Source of the DNA: Crateriforma sp964453205
GTDB lineage: Bacteria > Planctomycetota > Planctomycetia > Pirellulales > Pirellulaceae
Direction: 5' to 3'
DNA: 28,907 nt
Assembly (NCBI GenBank): GCA_964453205.1
Contig: CAYVRC010000065.1
Coordinates: 1 to 28,907, forward strand
The position numbers were made by a program, and so were the translations under genes. This document shows positions 7,945 through 17,300 of the stretch, piece by piece (positions within the stretch are counted from its first letter, which is position 1; every line of letters begins with the position of its first letter). Below the pieces are notes generated by a model, which saw nothing but the letters and a program-made list of their open reading frames with translations, had not been told where the DNA came from and ran no database searches.

Positions 7945-9285
7945 ATGAAACCATTGAATTTGAATCGGCGGGCGTTTTTGGCTCGAGGTGTTGCTGCCAC
8001 GGCCTTGTCCGGTCGCTTGTTTGGCCAGGGCGGGCCCACCGTGGTTCGCGACGAGCCGGCAAAGTTTCCGGTTCGGACGATCACCCGTGGACCGCATCAC
8101 CACTGGTTCGGTTACTACGACAAGTTGCAGTTTGATCCCAGCGGCCGGTACGTGTTGGGGATGCAAGTCGACTTCGAGCATCGTTCGCCCACTGCCGACG
8201 ATGTGATCAAGATCGGCATGGTCGACTTAGCCCAAGACGATCGCTGGATCGAACTGGGTGAAAGCAGGGCTTGGTGTTGGCAACAAGGTTGCATGTTGCA
8301 GTGGTTGCCTGGATCGGAGAGCGAAATCATTTGGAATGATCGCCAGGGCGATCAATTCGTCGCTCATGTGATGGATGTGCATACCCGTCAAAAACGCACG
8401 CTGCCTGAACCTGTTTACTGCGTTAGGTCCAACGCACGTGACGCCGTGTCACCGGATTTTCGCCGCATCAACGATGTGCGGCCTGGATACGGGTATGCCG
8501 GTTTGCCCGATCCATACGCCGACGAGTTGATGCCGACAGAATCCGGAATTCTGCACATCAATTTGCGCACGGGTGCCGTTCGGCCGATCTTGTCGATCGC
8601 CGATGTCGCGCGAACAGGTGTCATTCCCAACGAAAAATTCGGCATCAAGCACTACTTCAATCACTTGCTTTTCAACCCTTCGGGGACCCGGTTCATCGTG
8701 TTGCATCGGTGGCGATATCCGGACGGCTCGCGATTGACGCGGATGGTCACCGCCGGCGTGGACGGCAGCGACGTGCGGATCGTCTGTGGCAACGGCTATA
8801 CGTCGCATTTCATTTGGCGCGACGACACGCACATCCTGGCGCAGTCGCGGCATTTCGATGGCAACGACCAGTGGGGAAATTTCTTGTTCGAAGACGTCGA
8901 CGGAGGTGGCGACGTGCGAGAAATTGGTCGTGGTGTGCTCGATCCGAGTGGCCACTTCAGCTACTTGCCTGACAAGGAATGGCTGATCAGCGACACCTAC
9001 CCCAAGGGTTCGGGCCGGATGCAGACGCCCCACTTGTATCACATCCCATCGAATCGCCGCATTGATTTGGGGAGCTTTCACCTGCCGGCGGTTTACCAAG
9101 GCGAGTGGCGAGTCGACACCCATCCTCGGCTTTCGCCCGACGCGAAGTCGGTTTGCATCGATGCGCCGCAAGGAGACCAGGGGCGACAGTTGCACTTGAT
9201 CGACCTTGGGCAAAGACTGCTCAAGGATTTATCTAAACGTTTCTCGGCCGTAGACCACCTCACCACGAACGATGGTCTGCCGTAA
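7945..9285 (+). CDS. Tat-exported beta-propeller protein, oligogalacturonate-lyase/TolB-like
   Basis: 446 residues from ATG 7945; the upstream in-frame start at 7909 would put 12 residues before the signal. NRRAFLARGVAATALSGRLF is a twin-arginine signal, so the protein is folded in the cytoplasm and exported. The mature part has repeated blade-like segments: HWFGYYDKLQFDPSGRYVLG, LLFNPSGTRFIVLHRWR, VLDPSGHFSYLPDKEWLIS and THPRLSPDAKSVCID. These resemble WD40/PD40-like propellers such as TolB and the oligogalacturonate lyase fold. Enzymatic activity cannot be assigned. It is transcribed away from the FadR unit with a 192 bp divergent region, and its 3' end overlaps the guanine deaminase gene by 57 bp. 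Confidence 0.8.
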   Translation: MKPLNLNRRAFLARGVAATALSGRLFGQGGPTVVRDEPAKFPVRTITRGPHHHWFGYYDKLQFDPSGRYVLGMQVDFEHRSPTADDVIKIGMVDLAQDDRWIELGESRAWCWQQGCMLQWLPGSESEIIWNDRQGDQFVAHVMDVHTRQKRTLPEPVYCVRSNARDAVSPDFRRINDVRPGYGYAGLPDPYADELMPTESGILHINLRTGAVRPILSIADVARTGVIPNEKFGIKHYFNHLLFNPSGTRFIVLHRWRYPDGSRLTRMVTAGVDGSDVRIVCGNGYTSHFIWRDDTHILAQSRHFDGNDQWGNFLFEDVDGGGDVREIGRGVLDPSGHFSYLPDKEWLISDTYPKGSGRMQTPHLYHIPSNRRIDLGSFHLPAVYQGEWRVDTHPRLSPDAKSVCIDAPQGDQGRQLHLIDLGQRLLKDLSKRFSAVDHLTTNDGLP

Positions 9286-10479
9286 CCAGCGATCATCCCA
9301 GGCGAACATCAACCGCGCGAGCGTCGTCGGATCGTCGCTCGTCTGCCACGCGATGTCCGGACGGATGACCAGAAAGTCCGCCGACTGTCCGACGGTCCAG
9401 CGGTCCCCGTCGGGCCGGCCGAGGGCGGCGGCGTTTCCGTGAAGGATGGTCCACCAAGCGGCCGAAGCACTCGGGACGTCGCCGCCGGGAAAGCTGGCGG
9501 CCGCTTCGATCATCGCCCGGGCGACGCGGACCATGCTGCGTTCATAGCCGCCGGCGATGTCGCTGCCCAAACTGATTCTCACGCCGTCCCGGAGAATCGC
9601 CGAGCGGTCCATCGTGCCGGACCGTAGAAACGAATTCGCCGTCGGGCAGTGCGCGACGACCGATTCGGTTTCGGTCAAAATCCGCCGATCCGATTCACCG
9701 AGATGCACGCCGTGCCCGAGCAATGACCGCGGCGTCAGCAGGCCGGCGTCCCGGTACACGTCGACGTAGCGTTGCCCGTCGAACAGGTCCCGGACCTGTC
9801 GGCACTCGGGCAGCGTTTCGCTGAGATGCGTTTGGACGAGGGAACCGGACTCCGCGGCCAGGCCGCCGGCAAGGCTGAGCAATTTCGGCGTACAACAAAT
9901 GGCGAAACGCGGCGTCACCGCAGCCGCCATGCGGTCACCGGGTGGAAAACGACCCAGCAATTCCGCCGTTTCGTCGATCAGTCGTCCGGCGTCTCGGACC
10001 AAAAAGTCTGGTGCGCCGCGGTCCATCAAGACTTGTCCGATCACGCCTTTCATTCCGCGATTCGCCGCGACGGCCAACGCCGCGGCGGTCCCGCCGTGAT
10101 GCACCGTCGCGTAGCCGGCGATCGCTGTCGTGCCGAAGGCAAAGCACTGGTCGATGACACGCTCGGTCATCTCGGCGGCGAACGTTTCGTCGGCCCACTC
10201 GGCCTCGGCCGGAAAAACGAATTCTTGAAGCCACTCCAGCAGCGGCAATCCGTGCGCGCCGATCGAATCGAACTGCGGCAGATGAACGTGCGTGTCGATG
10301 AAGCCGGGGCAGATCAAACAGTCGGGGCCGCCGAGGTTCGCGTTCTCCGCCACGTCACCTTCGATGACCTCGGCGATGTGCCCGTCGTCCAGGATCACCG
10401 TGCCCGGTCGCAACTTCATGCGTTCCGGCGGGTCGGGCAACATCAATTGACCGGACAGAATGAGCTTCGGACGGGGCAT
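9229..10479 (-). CDS. guaD: Guanine deaminase
   Basis: 416 residues from ATG 10479 (MPRPKLILSGQLML). The longer frame to 10605 runs into the divergent promoter and the next gene and is rejected. Amidohydrolase zinc motif PGFIDTHVHLPQ is followed by GLPLLEWLQEFVFPAE, the hallmark of guanine deaminases, then GQVLMDRGAPDFL, VQTHLSETLPE (metal His), LLGHGVHL, AHCPTANSFLRSG and LGSDIAGG (catalytic Asp). It converts guanine to xanthine and ammonia in the cytoplasm (purine salvage or catabolism). No other purine gene is adjacent. Length is near that of E. coli GuaD. The C-terminal 57 bp overlap the tail of the convergent propeller gene. Confidence 0.92.
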   Translation of the reverse strand: MPRPKLILSGQLMLPDPPERMKLRPGTVILDDGHIAEVIEGDVAENANLGGPDCLICPGFIDTHVHLPQFDSIGAHGLPLLEWLQEFVFPAEAEWADETFAAEMTERVIDQCFAFGTTAIAGYATVHHGGTAAALAVAANRGMKGVIGQVLMDRGAPDFLVRDAGRLIDETAELLGRFPPGDRMAAAVTPRFAICCTPKLLSLAGGLAAESGSLVQTHLSETLPECRQVRDLFDGQRYVDVYRDAGLLTPRSLLGHGVHLGESDRRILTETESVVAHCPTANSFLRSGTMDRSAILRDGVRISLGSDIAGGYERSMVRVARAMIEAAASFPGGDVPSASAAWWTILHGNAAALGRPDGDRWTVGQSADFLVIRPDIAWQTSDDPTTLARLMFAWDDRWLRQTIVRGEVVYGRETFR

Positions 10480-10572
10480 GCACGATTTCGGGGGTATAAA
10501 ACAAGCGGGTCGCCTTGCTTTGCGTCTCACTGACATTGACGCAACTTCGGCGGTTTTGGTAGGCATCGCATC

Positions 10573-11793
10573 ATGGCAAAATCGAAAGTCTGGCGGAAAG
10601 ATCAAGGCACGTTACGCGGTGCTGCGCTGCTGCTGTTCTTGGTCGTCCTCGGCTCGGACCGTTTTTCGGTCGCGATCGCGCAATCATCGATGCCCGCACC
10701 GGTGAATTTGCCCAAACGCCCGTGCGTGTTGCTGGAGAATGGCAACGTCGTGTTCGGAACCGTCGACCAACTCGGCGCCAAAGTCATCATTCGACAAGGC
10801 GACGACGAGGCGGGAGGCGAATTGGTCGTCCGCACCGCGGACGTGGCTTGCTGGGCCGATTCCCTGGAACAACTTTATCAGTACCGCGTCGACCATCGTC
10901 GTGGTGATCGAGTCCAAACCCGATTGGCCGATGTCCGGTGGTGTTTACGCAACGGTTTGATCGATCAAGCCTTTGCGGATCTGGCGGAGGTTCGCCGTCT
11001 GGATCCGAACAATCGTTTGGCGGGCGTTCTGATGCGACAAGCCGAATCGCAACAACGCCAGATCGTCGAATCATTGTTTCGATCGGCAACACGGTTCGAC
11101 ACGACGGCGACCGAGTCCGGCGGAAACGTCCGCCCCGTGAGCTTCGATACGCCGATCCGACGCGACGATGCGGCAAAGGATCAGCCGACGGGTTTAGCCG
11201 CGCCGACCCCGGACATCGAAAGCGGCCCCGTGCTCAGCCAGTTCACTCGCAACGCTCAACCGTTGCTGTTGAACCGCTGCGGACGTTGTCACGACGACCG
11301 TCGTGATCTGAATTGGTCGTTGATCGTGCCGGCCGGTGGCGGGCGACCGTCGACCGGGATCACGCGACAGAATTTGGCTGCCACGCTGGAACTCTTGACG
11401 GACAGCGGAATCGGCACGACGGGATTCCTGAGGGCCGCGACCGAAATCCACGGCGACGCGACGACGCCGCCCCTGGGCATCGCCGACGCCGTCGCGACCG
11501 CGCGACTGCGACAATGGCTGCACACGGTCGACCGAAACCGATCCGGCGATGCCCCCGGCATCGACCCGGATTCTGAAACGATTGCCGTCTCCGCGTCGAA
11601 CGCGTCCCGGTCGAGCGAGTTTCCGTCGAATCTCGAAGCAGTGATCGAGGACACGACCGATGGACCGGCAAGTCCCTCGCAACCGTCGGCCGGCACGCCG
11701 AAGCCGCGGCACGCCATCGGCCAACCCGCTCGTCTGCCCGTCGTCGCCGACCCGTTCGATCCCGCGCGGTTCAACAAGCAGTTTCACCGCTAG
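10573..11793 (+). CDS. Exported protein with a single c-type heme motif
   Basis: 406 residues. An N-terminal membrane segment (about 15-38, GAALLLFLVVL) fits a signal peptide or anchor. Residues about 45-100 are beta-rich (VLLENGNVVFGTVDQLGAKV), like an SHK/SLA1-type small domain. A helical pair with TPR character follows (WCLRNGLIDQAFADLAEVRR). A linker leads to LLLNRCGRCHDDRR at about residues 230-243, a CxxCH heme site preceded by FTRNAQPLLLNRC as in planctomycete cytochrome domains. The C-terminal 80 residues are low complexity (Ser/Pro/Asp-rich). It is divergent from guaD (93 bp). I do not recognise a named family for the whole protein. Confidence 0.75.
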   Translation: MAKSKVWRKDQGTLRGAALLLFLVVLGSDRFSVAIAQSSMPAPVNLPKRPCVLLENGNVVFGTVDQLGAKVIIRQGDDEAGGELVVRTADVACWADSLEQLYQYRVDHRRGDRVQTRLADVRWCLRNGLIDQAFADLAEVRRLDPNNRLAGVLMRQAESQQRQIVESLFRSATRFDTTATESGGNVRPVSFDTPIRRDDAAKDQPTGLAAPTPDIESGPVLSQFTRNAQPLLLNRCGRCHDDRRDLNWSLIVPAGGGRPSTGITRQNLAATLELLTDSGIGTTGFLRAATEIHGDATTPPLGIADAVATARLRQWLHTVDRNRSGDAPGIDPDSETIAVSASNASRSSEFPSNLEAVIEDTTDGPASPSQPSAGTPKPRHAIGQPARLPVVADPFDPARFNKQFHR

Positions 11794-11853
11794 AAAACGA
11801 AACGGCCGCCCGGAAGCGTGCATTCCTGGACGAACGCGACCATCCGTTTTCGT

Positions 11854-13233
11854 TCAACGCGAAGGCTTCGTCTTGGAGAATCGCAACAGGACGTCACCGG
11901 ATTCACCGATCAAACACAAAAGACCTTTCTCGTCGATCCGATAGCTCGTCGCTTCCCGTAGCGCCGAAGTGAATTTTGCCTCTTGATCCATCAAGGCGGG
12001 CGGGCCGGCTCGTCTCGTCATCGCGAGTGGCCCGAGCCGGATCTGGCCGTTGTCCGTTTCGGCTTTGCCGGAGTAGCGATTGACACTCGTCGATCCGTTG
12101 ACTGTTCCGTCCGGGGAGATCGTCAGTGTGGATTGCGCGCGGTCAACGACGCCGCGTCCGGCAATGTCTTCGGCCAACCAACTGCCGATCAACGCTTCGT
12201 CCACGGTGCCGCTTGCCTGACTCGTCACGTCCGGGTGAATGGTGCTCCAATCTTTCTTCATGTCCACGATCGTCCAGCCGAGTTCGGGGCCTTCGTCCAA
12301 GCCACGGGCTAATCGCCCTACCGCGGATTCACGATCGTAGGCCCATTCGCGATCGGCATCCGTGTGATGCACGAGCACGCCCATGCGAGGCCCGTCGCCG
12401 GCGGTCGTCCACTGCATCATTTCGAAATCACCGTCGGAATTTCCGAACGCCATGATGGGGCGGCGACCGATGTGAGCCCGGATTCCCACGGGTTTGCCCT
12501 CGTGGTCGTTGATGAATTCGATTTTTTTGACGCGAACGATGACGGGTACGCCGTCGCGGATTTCGAACTTCGATTCGATTCGACTACCAAGGACTTGTTC
12601 CGCTGGGATGCCGTAGACCGTTTCGGACCACGGACGGATGAACTCGATGCCGCCGCCGGAAACGATAAACGTCTTGAAATGATTGGCTCGCAAGTAGTCG
12701 AGCATTTCCAGCATCGGCTGATAAACCATCTCGGTGAACAGCTTGCCGGTTTTGGGATGCCGCGCCGAAGCGATCCAGCGACGAGCGATCGTTTCGAATT
12801 CCTTCGCGGTCATCCCCGCGTGTGTTTCCATCAACAACTTCACGAGGGCTTCTCGATCACCGGACAAAGCTTGCTGCCCGTCACCCTCGAGGACCGAGGC
12901 GTACGGTTCGCTCGTTCGCCATTCCGGACGATCGGCGGCCATGGCTTTGACGCGGTCAAAGACGAAGAACGCTTGGACGTACATCGGCTGTTCGGACCAC
13001 AGCGTGCCGTCATTGTCAAAGACGGCGATCCGCTCCGAGGGTGGGACGAAATCCGGCGAGTCTTGATCGGTGACCTTCCGCACGAACGAGACGATCGATC
13101 GTTTCGTCGGCCCGTCGTTCCAGGACGGCAAGGCGTCCTCGGCACGCGACGTTGGCGTGAAAAACAAGCAGGCGGTCACCGGCAGAGCGATTTGTAGAAA
13201 ACGAATGCCCACGTGGAGGGTTCGGAGAAACAT
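11854..13233 (-). CDS. Exported HAD-family phosphatase with C-terminal META domain
   Basis: 459 residues; ATG 13233 has AAGGA at 13241-13245, seven bases upstream. Signal peptide at residues 1-31. HAD motif I is VFDNDGTLW (nucleophile Asp73, Asp75), motif II is FIVSGGGIEF, and motif IV is IMAFGNSDGDFEM, placing it with phosphoserine-phosphatase-like secreted HAD enzymes. Residues about 345-459 form a META (HslJ-like) domain: LIGSWLAEDIAGRGVVD, STLTISPDGTVNGSTSVNRY, LAMTRRAGPPALMDQE and SGDVLLRFS. The usual Cys after TRRA is Gly here. The substrate is unknown; it should act outside the cytoplasm. It lies 180 bp downstream of the DUF502 gene on the same strand, and the gap shows no gene. It converges on the heme protein gene with a 60 bp spacer. 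Confidence 0.88.
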   Translation of the reverse strand: MFLRTLHVGIRFLQIALPVTACLFFTPTSRAEDALPSWNDGPTKRSIVSFVRKVTDQDSPDFVPPSERIAVFDNDGTLWSEQPMYVQAFFVFDRVKAMAADRPEWRTSEPYASVLEGDGQQALSGDREALVKLLMETHAGMTAKEFETIARRWIASARHPKTGKLFTEMVYQPMLEMLDYLRANHFKTFIVSGGGIEFIRPWSETVYGIPAEQVLGSRIESKFEIRDGVPVIVRVKKIEFINDHEGKPVGIRAHIGRRPIMAFGNSDGDFEMMQWTTAGDGPRMGVLVHHTDADREWAYDRESAVGRLARGLDEGPELGWTIVDMKKDWSTIHPDVTSQASGTVDEALIGSWLAEDIAGRGVVDRAQSTLTISPDGTVNGSTSVNRYSGKAETDNGQIRLGPLAMTRRAGPPALMDQEAKFTSALREATSYRIDEKGLLCLIGESGDVLLRFSKTKPSR

Positions 13234-13413
13234 GCAGATGTCCTTGAACAGGCGATGCAGCGAAAAAAGGAGTTTGGTGTCGTCGCCAGGTCACGAACGA
13301 TCGGCCTGACCGATGGAAACTCTATTCCTGACGGCGAATCAGTCCATGAGGGAATGGACCCAGCGGGAGAAAAATTCTGCCGCGGCCGTCGCCATGGTGC
13401 CGGCCGCCGTCGA

Positions 13414-14028
13414 TCAGGCGTCAACCCTGGTTCGCTGCACGATGGCGAACGAGTCGCGACCGAGTCGTTCAAAGACGGCCATGAATTCGCCCACGTCCAT
13501 CGCCAGCGGCTTGATCGCGGCTTGGTCCACAAATCCGATCGTACCGCTCCAAGGATCCGGAGCCCCGGGAAAGTAGACCGTCACGGTGCCGTCCTCGGCA
13601 CGCTCGATTTCCAGTGCCAATCGCGTGATCCCGAGGACGTCGATCGAGATCGGCTTCATGCGGTCGCGGGCCAGGTCGCCGCCGATGCCGCCGGCGAGTT
13701 GATCTTTGTAAATGGAGTAACGCGGAAAGATCATCATTAAATGCCGTTCGACCAGGCCGCTCAGCTTTCGCCCGATGGCAAGTTGTGCCGCGACGCCGGC
13801 GGCAAAGCACATCAGGACCAGCAGCGCGACCGACGCGGCCAGCAAGACGAAGTAGCCGTACGCGGAATGAATGCCCAGATTCTGGGACAAGAACGTCGCC
13901 ACCACGAAAACGACACTGCCGACCTTTCCCAGCAAGAAACCGACGACGGCCAAAGGCAACAGGAAAACGATCCCCCCGATCGCCGTCGACTTGAGAAAAC
14001 CGAAATGTCGATCCACGTGTTCACGCAT
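13414..14028 (-). CDS. DUF502 family membrane protein
   Basis: 204 residues. Two transmembrane segments lie at about 14-45 (GGIVFLLPLAVVGFLLGKV) and 57-80 (YFVLLAASVALLVLMCFAAG). A soluble domain follows with FPRYSIYKDQL, corresponding to the IPLVxxIYxxVKQ block of DUF502, and FPGAPDPWSGTIGFVDQ, corresponding to the PTTPNPTSGxxxxVP block. DUF502 proteins are inner-membrane proteins of unknown biochemical role (the plant relatives are the COV proteins). It may be co-transcribed with the HAD-META gene downstream. Family assignment rests on these two blocks and the topology. Confidence 0.72.
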   Translation of the reverse strand: MREHVDRHFGFLKSTAIGGIVFLLPLAVVGFLLGKVGSVVFVVATFLSQNLGIHSAYGYFVLLAASVALLVLMCFAAGVAAQLAIGRKLSGLVERHLMMIFPRYSIYKDQLAGGIGGDLARDRMKPISIDVLGITRLALEIERAEDGTVTVYFPGAPDPWSGTIGFVDQAAIKPLAMDVGEFMAVFERLGRDSFAIVQRTRVDA

Positions 14029-14347
14029 GAGGTTCTGGTTCCCAATCGGGGCGAGTCACCGAGCCGGTCATCTTGCCGGTAAGACGGACAGCTTAACCGG
14101 TGCCGGAAAAGGAGGGGGTGGGGCCTTTCTTTGCGCAGCCCTCGGTCCTTTCTGTGCGGGGCACCCGAATGGCCGGTTCCCGGCAAAAGGTTCGCGACGC
14201 TTGATTTCCGACCGATGTCGGACAAGGATCCTAGGGCGGCGGGGAGCGTTTTTTTAACGAATTTCTTGATTACATTGTGACGCGGTCCGTTATCGTGGGG
14301 CTTTGCCTTTTTTCGATGTCCCCCGGCACGCCGATCGGCCAAACGTC
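14029..14347. other. Divergent intergenic region, no gene seen
   Basis: About 320 bp between the DUF502 gene (minus) and the kinase (plus). It contains a 6-bp stem with a 4-base loop (TCCGAC-CGAT-GTCGGA, 14207-14222), a T-run at 14250-14256 and an AT-richer stretch with TTGATT at 14266-14271. These probably include the kinase promoter, but I cannot pick a convincing -10 box. No RNA gene or protein-coding fragment is recognisable. Confidence 0.5.
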
Positions 14348-17300
14348 ATGGGAAGCAGTCAACCCAATTTTCTACCACCGCAGTCCTCCGAAACGGTCAC
14401 GCGGCGACAATTGGGCAAAGACACGCGCCGAACTTCGCCATTGGCCGGTGACGAAAAACCGCCTTGGAAAGAAGGGGACCGTCTGGGCAACTTTGTGCTC
14501 GAACAATTTCTGGGACGTGGCAGCAGCGGTTACGTCTATCGAGTCTGCGAGACGGGGACCAATCAGCGTCACGCGTTGAAATTGTTGTTGCCCGGCAGTC
14601 CGGAAGACCTGGTTCGCAACAAGTGCGGTTTTCGGCGCATGCGAAGCGTCATTCATCCGGGATTGGTCCACGTGCATCGACTGTATCGCTTGGATGAGTA
14701 CATCGGTTTGACGATGGAAGAAGTCCACGGCAAGACGCTGAAGCAATCCATCGACGACTTTCGCAGCCTGCCCATCGACGAGCGTTTCGAAAAACTGGTC
14801 GGCCTGACCCGCCAGTACGCCTCGGCGCTGGCTTGTCTGCACTCGCACGGCTTGGTTCACCGCGACATCAAACCGCAAAACTTGATGGTCGACGACGACG
14901 GCAATGGCCGCATCGTCGACTACGGGTTGGTCGGCACGTTTGATCCCCAGGAGGACCCCAACGGTTTTCGGCACTACTACGTGGGTAGTCCGAACTACCT
15001 GGCACCGGAGACGTGTTGGGACCGTTTTTACTTGCCCGCCGGCGACGTGTTCAGCCTGGGGCTTTCGATCTTGCAAGTCGCGCGGCAGATGGGCGGACAC
15101 GCCGACGTATCGCGGAGCGATCAATCACGCAGCGAAGACCGACGGATGATTCTCGGTGCGATCGAGGATCTGGACGCCGATGTGCCGGATCTGCTCCGCG
15201 AAGCCTGTGGCGAGATGCTGGAACCGCGGTCCTCGGATCGTCCCACCGCACAAGAGATCGCACGACTCGGCCTGCCGCCGCGGGACACGATCGTGTGGAC
15301 CGCGGAAGTCGATTTCATCGGACGAAAAAAGGAACTGGAAAGACTACGCAGTTGGTTTCGACTGATCGCGACGGGAGGCACCGGACGTTTGCACATTCGG
15401 GGCGATTCGGGCATGGGCAAGTCGCTTTTGCTGGAGCAGATCGTCAAGGAATTCCCCGGCAACGGTTGGGTCCAAGTGTTCTACGCGAAGTGCTTGCCAC
15501 GCGAGGACGAACCGTTACAAGCCTTTGATCAATTGATCGACGAAATCGTCGCCCGATTCATGAAGTCGGATCGCGAGCCGATCCCGATGGACGTGGCCAG
15601 CGCCGCAACGCTTCACGACGCGTTCCCGGCTTTGAAAAGCATGATCACGCCCAGCGAAGACATTCCGCCGGCCGGCAAACACAGTGAACGCTACGATGCT
15701 TTGGAAGCCGGCGTGCGGTTGGCCCAAGCGCTGGCCAAATTCGGGCCGCTGGTTCTGATCGTCGACGATGTCCATTGGGCGGACCGTGACAGCTTGAACA
15801 CGCTGGACGCGTTGCAATCGACGGTCGGCGAGCACTTCGGCATCATCACGGCCTCCCGCGGTCCGGACAGTCGCCAACGCGTCCCGCCTGACGCCTCGAT
15901 GACCTTGGAACCGATTCCCGATGACGTGGCGATGGACTGGCTCAACGGAATCGTCCGCCGCTGGAACGCGGACGTCACCCAGCTCACGTTGATGCAGTGG
16001 GTGTCGGTCTGTGGAGGCTGTCCGCTGGATTTGCAACTGGTCGCCGATGAATTGAAACCGGGTGGTTTTTTGTCAAAGTCCGACGGCGATCTCGGATTCG
16101 AACAGGCTTTCGGTCGGCTGAAATTGTGGCGACGAAAAATCGACGGGCTGTCGCGTGAAGCTCGTGAGGTTTTGGAACTGATCTGCATCGCCGGCCGTCC
16201 TGTCACGTACAAGGACTTGGGCGGTCTGACCGGCTGTGGCGAAGCCGTCGACGTTTTGATCAGCGAACTGGCTCACGAACGCTTGGTCTTGGAAGATGCC
16301 ATCGATTCCGGCGCCGACAGGGCAACGGATGACCGGGTCCGCATCGCCCACAACAGCATCGCCGAAGGCGTTTTGGCGACCATGGCGGGAAACCGCAGCC
16401 TCGCCGCCCACCGCTCCTGGGCCAATCGTTTGATCGCCGGCGAACAAGCCGACAACGTCGCGGGACGAATCGCCGGCCACTTGTTCGATGCGGAAGAATC
16501 GGCCCGCGCGGTGCCCTACGCCAATGAAGCGGCCGAACACGCCGAGCGGCAGTTCGCGATGACCGAAGCGGCGCGGTGGCGGGAGCGGACCTTGCCGCAG
16601 CTGACCGGTGCCGAACGGCTCGTGCAATTGCGGCAGATGGCGCGCTGCTTTGACGAAGCCGACCGGCCCGCCGAAGCGGCACGGTATTACAGCCAATTGG
16701 CAGACGCCGTCGAGGACCCCGACGAATCGGTCGAACTGGAATTGATGGCCGTCGCACGCCTGATCCGTTGCGGACAAGTCGGCGACGTTCGAAGAATTTT
16801 GACCCGCTTGGGCAAGCAACTGAACATGCCGGTGCCCAAGTCCGCTTGGAAGACCAAGCTTTCCCTGCTGGCGAAGCTCGGGCGATTGCACCTCTCGGGA
16901 CACCGCTTCGGCGAAGTCCCGGCCCTGCCGCCGCCCGAACAAAGCGATCGTCCGAACGACCCGCTTCATCAACGACGCGTGCGTCTGTGTCTGGAGCTGA
17001 TCCGTCCGTTAACGATGTTCGACAATGCTTATGCCGGCGAATTGCATCTGGCCGGCACCTTGGCGACGAGGCAACAGGGCAGCGAAGCGGAACGGCTGCA
17101 TTTCGCTGCCGGGGCCGCCGTGTTCGGGGCCTATAATTCCGGCCCACGCCGAGAATCGAGCCGACGTTTGTTGACGAATCTTCGGGCAAGATTCGAACAG
17201 ATCGACGACCCCAAACTCTGGGGCGATTACCACGGCGCTTGGGCTTTCTACCACGCGTTTCAATGCGATTGGTTCGACGTGATCCGGCCGGCGACCGGTT

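Noticed and set aside
11794..11853. Terminator between convergent genes
   Set aside because: AACGAAACGG and CCGTTTTCGTT are only an imperfect inverted pair with a 38-base loop and no T-run.
14266..14296. Promoter for the kinase gene (TTGATT with TATCGT)
   Set aside because: The spacing is 19 bp and the -10 match is weak; not enough to call.
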